Source of the DNA: UBA3871 sp002392265
GTDB taxonomy: Bacteria > Bacillota > Clostridia > Peptostreptococcales > Anaerovoracaceae
Reading direction: 5' to 3'
Assembly (NCBI GenBank): GCA_946614255.1
Contig: CAMOGS010000036.1
Span: forward strand, 1 to 19,294
Length of the DNA: 19,294 nt
In this document: positions 15,067 through 19,294 of the stretch, piece by piece
Position numbering within the stretch: the stretch's first letter is position 1
Layout: every line of letters begins with the position of its first letter
The notes under the pieces: generated by a model
Database searches by the model: none
Told to the model about the DNA's origin: nothing
Seen by the model: the letters and a program-made list of their open reading frames with translations, nothing else
Position numbers and translations under genes: made by a program

Positions 15067-15347
15067 CTCTAATCTCCTTTGTTTATGAAAGTTGCCGATG
15101 TGGTAAAAACATCACTTTCCCTTTTTGTTTGCCACTCGTTTTTCTCGATTTTTTGCGTTTTGGAAAATTCTTGTGGCAAAAGATGATTTTTCTTCTCACT
15201 TAACCACCCATGCAAGCCTTACTTTTCTTTGCAAGCGCCATTATTTTCTAAAATCCGCACGTTTCTAGCAATTTCAGTGGTAAAAATTGATTCATTTCTG
15301 CGAACATACCACTACCAAAAACATTTTTATGGAATTTTGTGAGACAA

Positions 15348-15377
15348 TTGTAATTATATACCAGTAAATTGTATAAT
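15348..15377 (+). promoter_or_regulatory. Possible promoter for the GC-rich element
   Basis: TTGTAA (15348-15353), 18-bp spacer, TATAAT (15372-15377). The -10 is perfect, the -35 matches 4 of 6. Transcription would run into the GC-rich segment from about 15384. Confidence 0.35.
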
Positions 15378-15423
15378 GCAAGCATAATTGTAATTTTTTG
15401 ACAGCCGATTTTCTGTTATCTGT

Positions 15424-15670
15424 CAGGGCATAATCGAAGAGAAGCGCAGAGAGTGTTTGTACGTGCGGTGTGCATGCGGGGCGTCGTTCTTTTTGACGCC
15501 CCGGGCCTGCCAAGCCGAGAGAGCTCGCCTCATAGCTGCCGCCCGAGCTGCAAGAGGGCTCGCGGCAGCGCGGCTCACTCGGGGCAGGCCGAAAACGGAA
15601 CTGCACGGGTGCGGCGGGGCAGGCCGGAAATGGAGCAGCACGGGTGCGGCTCTCTCGGGGCATAATACGG
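15424..15670 (+). ncRNA. GC-rich self-complementary segment, possible structured RNA
   Basis: About 250 bp that is much richer in GC than its A/T-rich surroundings. Nested stems: GGGGCGTC (15478-15485) with GACGCCCC (15495-15502); GGCCTGCC (15504-15511) with GGCAGGCC (15583-15590); inside this, AGCCG (15513-15517) with CGGCT (15571-15575), and GCTGCCG (15535-15541) with CGGCAGC (15563-15569) extended by CGAGC/GCTCG. Two tandem 35-bp units follow (15580-15649). GGGCATAAT occurs near the start and twice at the end. Short open frames here lack ribosome binding sites and look like by-products of the GC content. It matches no RNA family I recognise. Strand is assumed from the promoter candidate; perfect stems fit either strand, and a REP-like DNA element is possible. 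Confidence 0.4.
15580..15649. repeat. Two tandem 35-bp units
   Basis: 15580-15614 and 15615-15649 match at 31 of 35 positions; both start CGGGGCAGGCC and end GCACGGGTGCGG. A truncated third start (CGGGGCA) is at 15656. Either unit can pair with GGCCTGCC at 15504-15511, allowing alternative folds. Confidence 0.85.
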
Positions 15671-15773
15671 GGCATAATAAATATGTAGGCATATAATTTG
15701 GGCGAATTGCTAAAAAATTGTGTGATAATTGTGAAAAAATCATGAAATATGTTTGCGTATTTGTTGCACTATG

Positions 15774-15782
15774 TGTTATAAT
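15774..15782 (+). promoter_or_regulatory. Extended -10 promoter element upstream of cheA
   Basis: TG-T-TATAAT (15774-15782) is a textbook extended -10, which can work without a good -35. It would give a leader of about 145 nt for cheA. Confidence 0.45.
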
Positions 15783-15816
15783 CTATGTTGTATAGGTGTA
15801 TATTATGTCTATATGC

Positions 15817-15843
15817 TATATAACATATATTTACTGCCGATAG
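15817..15843 (+). promoter_or_regulatory. sigma28-like promoter of cheA
   Basis: TATA (15817-15820), 15 bases, GCCGATAG (15836-15843), against TAAA-N15-GCCGATAA: 3/4 and 7/8 with exact spacing. Expected start is near 15850, about 86 nt before the cheA ATG. Confidence 0.6.
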
Positions 15844-15873
15844 TTCGCGCGGTCGTGTTGTGACGCGGCGAAC
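15843..15873 (+). other. Hairpin in the cheA leader
   Basis: GTTCGC (15843-15848) pairs with GCGAAC (15868-15873), extended inward by GCG/CGC across a one-base bulge. It overlaps the end of the sigma28-like -10 and the expected start, so it would be whole only in RNA from the upstream promoter. Confidence 0.5.
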
Positions 15874-15935
15874 GAAATGAATAATAAACATAATTTTTAG
15901 CTAACAGTATTTTAATTGAAAAGGTGGAAAAGACG

Positions 15936-18026
15936 ATGAGTGATTTTGACAACAGCAACAACTCAATGCTTAGCGTTTATTTGTTTGAAACTACCGAGAT
16001 GTTAAACCAGCTCGATGATATCCTTCTGGATGCCGAAAAGAACGGCGCCCTTTCCGAAGAAAATATCAACGAGATTTTCCGCATCATGCATACCGTCAAA
16101 GGCTCTTCCGCAATGATGGAGTTCAACATCATCGCTTCCGTTTCTCACAAACTCGAAGATTTATTCTTCGTAATCAGAGATAACGGTCTTTCTCAGGAAC
16201 ACTTTGAAGACCTGTTTGACCTGGTACTCAGAGTTTCCGACTTCCTAAAAGAAGAAGTTGAAAAGATTCAGACGGAACAGCCTCTTTGCGAAGAGAATGA
16301 TGCTCTCGTAAATGAAATATTGGACTTCCTCAATCTGCTTAAAGAGGATAGCGGCGAGGCGCCTGCTGAAAAGCCGGCGGCAGCTCCTGCTCCTGCAGAG
16401 GAGGCTCCGGCAGACGGACAGGTTTATTACCTCTACGCACAATTTGACGAAGGCTGCCAAATGGAAAACATCCGCGCGTTCATGCTGGTTAACAAGCTTA
16501 ACGCAATCGGCAAGGTTCTCCAGACCAGCCCTGCCAGCCTGGACGGCAATCCTGACGCCAGCGCTGTAATCGTAGAAAAAGGCTTCTACTGCAAGCTGAC
16601 CTCCGACAAGCCGCAGGATGAAATTCTTTCGGTTGCAAAGGGCTCACCTTGCGTAGCTAATGTCAGCTTCACCGATACTCTCGGTGACGAAGCTGTGGCT
16701 GCGGCACAAGCTGCTGCAAAGGCTGCTGCAAAAGCCGGCGATGCTCCAAAGGCTGACGCTGCAAAGGCTGACGATGCTCCAAAGGCTGCGGCCGGTGGCG
16801 CGGCTCCTGCTGCACAGGGTGGTGCGGCAGCACCTACCGGTGGCGGTGGCGTAAAACAGAATCTGATAAATGTAGATCTCGACAAGCTCGTTGCATTAAA
16901 CGACCTCGTCGGCGAAATAGTTATTTCGGAATCGATGGTTTCCGGCAGCCCGGATTTAGAGGGACTCCATCTTGAGAACTTTGAAAAGGCTGCTTCCCAG
17001 CTCCGCAAGCTCACAAACGAGCTGCAGGACATCTCCATGTCTCTCCGAATGGTACCTATCGCACCTACTTTCCAGAAGATGCGTCGTATCGTACGCGACA
17101 TGGGCAAAAAGCTTGACAAGGATGTAGAGCTCATTCTCATGGGCGAAACTACCGAAGTTGACAAGACCATCATCGATGCCATTGCAGACCCTCTCATGCA
17201 CGTAGTTCGTAACTCCATGGACCACGGTATCGAGGACAGAGCAGAGCGTGAAAAGACAGACAAGAACAAGACAGCACAGATTATTCTTTCCGCACAGAAC
17301 CTGGGCGGCGATATCATCATCGCCTGCTCCGACGACGGTCGCGGACTGAATCCTGAAAAGCTCCTGAACAAGGCAAAGGAAAAGGGAATCCTTACAAAGG
17401 CAGAGAGCGAATACAGTGAAAAAGAAATCTTCAACCTGCTGATGGCTCCGGGCTTCTCCACAAAGGAAAAAGTTACCGAGTACTCCGGCAGAGGCGTTGG
17501 TATGGACGTTGTAAAGCAGAATATTGAAAAGGTCGGCGGTACCATTACCATCGAGTCCACACTCGGTGCCGGCATGACCGTATACTTCAAGATTCCTCTG
17601 ACACTCGCCATCATCGACAGTATGGATATCCGAATCGGACAGCACATCTACACAGTGCCTATTTCCAACATTCGCGAATCCTTCAAGCCTACTGCGGATC
17701 AGCCTTTCACAGATCCTGCAGGTCGTGAGATGATTATGATCAGAGGAGCTTGCTACCCTATCATCAGAGTGGGCAATATTTTCCACATTGACGGTTGCAT
17801 TCAGAACATCGAAGAAGGTATTCTGATGCTGGTTGATACGGGTGACCGTCTCGCCTGCCTCTTTGTGGATGAACTCATCGGAAAGCATCAGGTAGTAGTA
17901 AAACCTATGCCTCAGTTCATTACGCAGCTCATCGGCAGAGATATCGGAATCTCCGGTTGTACAATCATGGGCGATGGTTCCATCAGCCTGATTCTCGACG
18001 TTCCGAATATCCTTGCAAATTACTGA
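15936..18026 (+). CDS. cheA: Chemotaxis histidine kinase CheA
   Basis: A 696-residue class II histidine kinase that phosphorylates CheY and CheB from chemoreceptor arrays. P1 (HPt) has the phosphorylated His52 in HTVKGSS. P2 at about 160-260 is a CheY/CheB-binding region. An Ala/Lys/Gly-rich linker (about 260-305) leads to the P3 dimerisation helices, then the P4 ATPase domain with N box (HVVRNSMDHGIE), G1 (DDGRGL), F box (APGFST) and G2 (GRGVGMDVV), and the P5 CheW-like domain, which couples to CheW and receptors. All key residues are present. ATG at 15936 is preferred because AAGGTGG (15921-15927) is then a ribosome binding site 8 nt upstream; reading from GTG at 15924 would consume that site. 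cheR follows after 61 bp on the same strand, probably in one transcript. Confidence 0.98.
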   Translation: MSDFDNSNNSMLSVYLFETTEMLNQLDDILLDAEKNGALSEENINEIFRIMHTVKGSSAMMEFNIIASVSHKLEDLFFVIRDNGLSQEHFEDLFDLVLRVSDFLKEEVEKIQTEQPLCEENDALVNEILDFLNLLKEDSGEAPAEKPAAAPAPAEEAPADGQVYYLYAQFDEGCQMENIRAFMLVNKLNAIGKVLQTSPASLDGNPDASAVIVEKGFYCKLTSDKPQDEILSVAKGSPCVANVSFTDTLGDEAVAAAQAAAKAAAKAGDAPKADAAKADDAPKAAAGGAAPAAQGGAAAPTGGGGVKQNLINVDLDKLVALNDLVGEIVISESMVSGSPDLEGLHLENFEKAASQLRKLTNELQDISMSLRMVPIAPTFQKMRRIVRDMGKKLDKDVELILMGETTEVDKTIIDAIADPLMHVVRNSMDHGIEDRAEREKTDKNKTAQIILSAQNLGGDIIIACSDDGRGLNPEKLLNKAKEKGILTKAESEYSEKEIFNLLMAPGFSTKEKVTEYSGRGVGMDVVKQNIEKVGGTITIESTLGAGMTVYFKIPLTLAIIDSMDIRIGQHIYTVPISNIRESFKPTADQPFTDPAGREMIMIRGACYPIIRVGNIFHIDGCIQNIEEGILMLVDTGDRLACLFVDELIGKHQVVVKPMPQFITQLIGRDIGISGCTIMGDGSISLILDVPNILANY

Positions 18027-18087
18027 TTTTAGTGTTTTACAGAAATTGTTGTGATTTGAAAATTTAATTTTAGAAAGGGTTATTTCA

Positions 18088-18891
18088 ATGCTCTATTTGA
18101 CAGACGAAGAATTTAACTTTATAGTAAAGCTGATGAAGGACTCCTACGGAGTTAACCTTTCCCAAAAGCGCCCTCTCATCGAGGGTCGCCTCGGCAACTT
18201 TGTTACCGAGCACGGATACAAAACCTACATGGATTATTTCAAGTATCTTCAGACTCAACCGGAAGAGCTTGTAAATATCGTCAGCAAGCTTACGACAAAC
18301 CATACCTACTTCATGCGAGAAAATGAGCACTTCCAGTTCTATCAGGACACAGTGCTTCCGTGGATTGATCATACTCTGAAATCCACAGACCTTCGTGTAT
18401 GGTCGGCGGCCTGCTCGTCAGGTCAGGAACCTTATACAATCGCACTGATTACCCAGAATTATCTCGGTTCAAAGGCGAGCAGCTGGGATTCCACAATTCT
18501 GGCTTCGGATATCTCGATGAAGGTTCTTTCCCAGGCAAAACAAGGCATCTACGATGCAACTGACATCGAAAAAATGCCGCCTGAATGGGTTTCAAAATGG
18601 TTCAAAAAGGTTGATGACAACCATTACCAGGTTGTCGATGCACTAAAGGCAAAGGTCGCCTACAGATATTTCAATCTCCTCGACGACTTTAATTTCAAAA
18701 AGCCTTTCCAGGCTATATTCTGCAGGAATGTAATGATATACTTTGACCTGCCTACCAAAGAAGCTATCGTAAACAAATGCTACAATGCGATGCTTCCGGG
18801 CGGATATTTCTTCATAGGTCACAGTGAATCCCTGTCGGGCTGTAATCACAAGTTCACTTATGTATGTCCTTCTGTTTACCGCAAAGAATAA
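18088..18891 (+). CDS. cheR: Chemoreceptor methyltransferase CheR
   Basis: A 267-residue S-adenosylmethionine-dependent methyltransferase that methylates glutamates of chemoreceptors for adaptation. The N-terminal helical domain (1-70) ends in TTNHTYFMREN, the family's T-x-FFR-like motif. The SAM-binding core follows: WSAACSSGQEPYTIA (about residue 107), ILASDIS, FCRNVMIYFD and GGYFFIGHSES near the end. Length is normal for the family. ATG at 18088 has AAAGGG 9 nt upstream. It lies 61 bp after cheA with no terminator seen between, so the two are likely co-transcribed; a strong terminator follows at 18904. Confidence 0.98.
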   Translation: MLYLTDEEFNFIVKLMKDSYGVNLSQKRPLIEGRLGNFVTEHGYKTYMDYFKYLQTQPEELVNIVSKLTTNHTYFMRENEHFQFYQDTVLPWIDHTLKSTDLRVWSAACSSGQEPYTIALITQNYLGSKASSWDSTILASDISMKVLSQAKQGIYDATDIEKMPPEWVSKWFKKVDDNHYQVVDALKAKVAYRYFNLLDDFNFKKPFQAIFCRNVMIYFDLPTKEAIVNKCYNAMLPGGYFFIGHSESLSGCNHKFTYVCPSVYRKE

Positions 18892-18903
18892 TCTTGGATT
18901 TTG

Positions 18904-18931
18904 ACCGGGGATATTTCTTCCCCGGTTTTTT
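18904..18931 (+). terminator. Terminator of cheA-cheR
   Basis: ACCGGGGA (18904-18911) pairs with TCCCCGGT (18919-18926), 7-nt loop, followed by a T-run to 18931. Confidence 0.9.
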
Positions 18932-18952
18932 AATTTTTTCTTTTCTTTTCGC

Positions 18953-18979
18953 TTAAGTTTTGTCTGCAGATGACGATAA
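18953..18979 (+). promoter_or_regulatory. sigma28 promoter of fliD
   Basis: TTAAGTTT (18953-18960), 11 bases, GACGATAA (18972-18979), against TAAAGTTT-N11-GCCGATAA: 7/8 in each box with exact spacing. Expected start is near 18987, giving a leader of about 67 nt. Confidence 0.8.
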
Positions 18980-19053
18980 TAATATTGAGAAGTTAAGAAA
19001 ACACAGACTTTATATATAAGTAATTAGCTCCCATTAGTACAAGGAGGTACGAC

Positions 19054-19294
19054 ATGTCATCGGTTAATTCAACTTCAAGCAGCACAAACAGTGCATCGAC
19101 GCTCAGCGGCGTAAAGGGCTTTGGCGGAATGGCGTCCGGAATCGATACGGATGCTCTCGTAGAAAGCCTCACCAACACCGAGCAGACAAAAATTAATAAG
19201 CAGAATCAGCAGGTGCAAAAGCTTGAATGGCAGCAGGAAGCTTATCGTGAGATTATTACAAAGATGCAAGCCTTCCAGTCAAAGTATCTGGATA
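19054..19294 (+). CDS. fliD: Flagellar cap protein FliD, N-terminal part
   Basis: Filament cap and hook-associated protein 2, which folds flagellin subunits at the tip. Eighty residues are visible before the window ends. After a Ser/Thr-rich start comes GFGGMASGIDTDALVESL, the hallmark FliD N-terminus (G-x-ASGIDT-x-x-LV), followed by a helical region (NKQNQQVQKLEWQQEAYREI) that forms the D0/D1 coiled coil. ATG at 19054 follows AAGGAGGT by 5 nt. It has its own sigma28 promoter and follows the cheA-cheR terminator, so it starts a new late-class unit. Confidence 0.95.
   Translation, partial: MSSVNSTSSSTNSASTLSGVKGFGGMASGIDTDALVESLTNTEQTKINKQNQQVQKLEWQQEAYREIITKMQAFQSKYLD

Larger units (their letters stand above)
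15067..15935. other. Long intergenic region upstream of cheA
   Basis: 869 bp. 15067-15340 is A/T-rich; a short hairpin (GATGT/ACATC, 15094-15110) lies in the leader of the nuclease-like gene and a GTGGTAAAAA-like word recurs (near 15097 and 15275), otherwise nothing was recognised. 15348-15377 is a possible promoter, 15424-15670 a GC-rich structured segment, and 15774-15873 the promoter region and leader hairpin of cheA. Confidence 0.6.

Noticed and set aside
15397..15426. TGACAG...CTGTCA hairpin near 15400-15425 as a terminator
   Set aside because: No T-run follows the stem on either strand.
15580..15649. Tandem 35-bp units as a CRISPR array
   Set aside because: Only two units directly abut with no spacers between them, and no cas genes are in the window.
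15453..15743. Several overlapping open frames on both strands in the GC-rich segment
   Set aside because: All arise from the GC content and repeats, lack ribosome binding sites, and have low-complexity Arg/Ala/Gly-rich translations.
15924..15935. GTG at 15924 as the cheA start
   Set aside because: The GTG lies inside AAGGTGG, which serves as the ribosome binding site for the ATG at 15936.
16586..17647. 353-codon open frame opposite cheA (and a 310-codon one at 16956-17888)
   Set aside because: Antisense shadows of a certain, fully conserved cheA; low-complexity translation and no plausible domain.

Overview
The window looks like a motility and cell-surface locus of a flagellated low-to-moderate-GC Firmicute, probably a member of the Clostridia. 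The evidence is strong AGGAGG-type ribosome binding sites, sigma28-type promoters, three flagellin genes, an S-layer-homology (SLH) surface protein, and a stand-alone FlhB C-terminal-domain gene next to a FliK-like gene (the arrangement of Bacillus ylqG-ylqH). The exact family cannot be fixed from this sequence.

Layout. Positions 1-1017 (+) hold the 3' part of a flagellin gene with a variable middle domain. 1311-2144 (-) is a complete short flagellin made only of the core D0/D1 domains. 2287-8436 (-) encodes a 2049-residue secreted protein: signal peptide, beta-helix-like N-terminus, alternating MBG/YDG-type modules, a Gly-rich linker and three C-terminal SLH motifs. The gap at 8437-9008 holds this gene's promoter and leader, a remnant of a HicA toxin gene, and a clear sigma28 promoter with a two-hairpin leader for the third flagellin (9009-10430, +). 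10431-10955 is non-coding, with terminators, a pair of equal-length hairpin repeats and a displaced copy of the 3' end of a FlhB-like gene. 10956-11589 (-) is a HigBA-type toxin-antitoxin pair with its own promoter and operator. 11768-12082 (-) is the intact FlhB-like gene and 12197-14086 (-) the FliK-like gene, separated by GGGGACTGGCACC repeats. 14266-15066 (-) encodes a PD-(D/E)XK-nuclease-like protein. 15067-15935 is a long intergenic region with a GC-rich, strongly self-complementary segment. 15936-18026 (+) is cheA, 18088-18891 (+) cheR, and 19054 to the end (+) the start of fliD behind a sigma28 promoter.

How it fits together. The flagellins (filament), FliD (cap), the FliK-like and FlhB-like proteins (export specificity) and CheA/CheR (chemosensory signalling) form a late flagellar and chemotaxis cluster. 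sigma28-like promoters precede fliD, the 473-residue flagellin and probably cheA. Hairpins with GGA in the loop suggest post-transcriptional control of that flagellin, and perhaps of the large SLH protein, by a CsrA-like regulator that is not encoded in the window.

Most notable signals: (1) the HigBA cassette lies between two 84-bp direct repeats, 83/84 identical, that duplicate the 3' end of the FlhB-like gene, as if the cassette had integrated there and rebuilt the gene end; (2) CsrA-like leader hairpins on two very different surface-protein genes; (3) the GC-rich structured element upstream of cheA; (4) the paired 39-nt hairpins downstream of the third flagellin.
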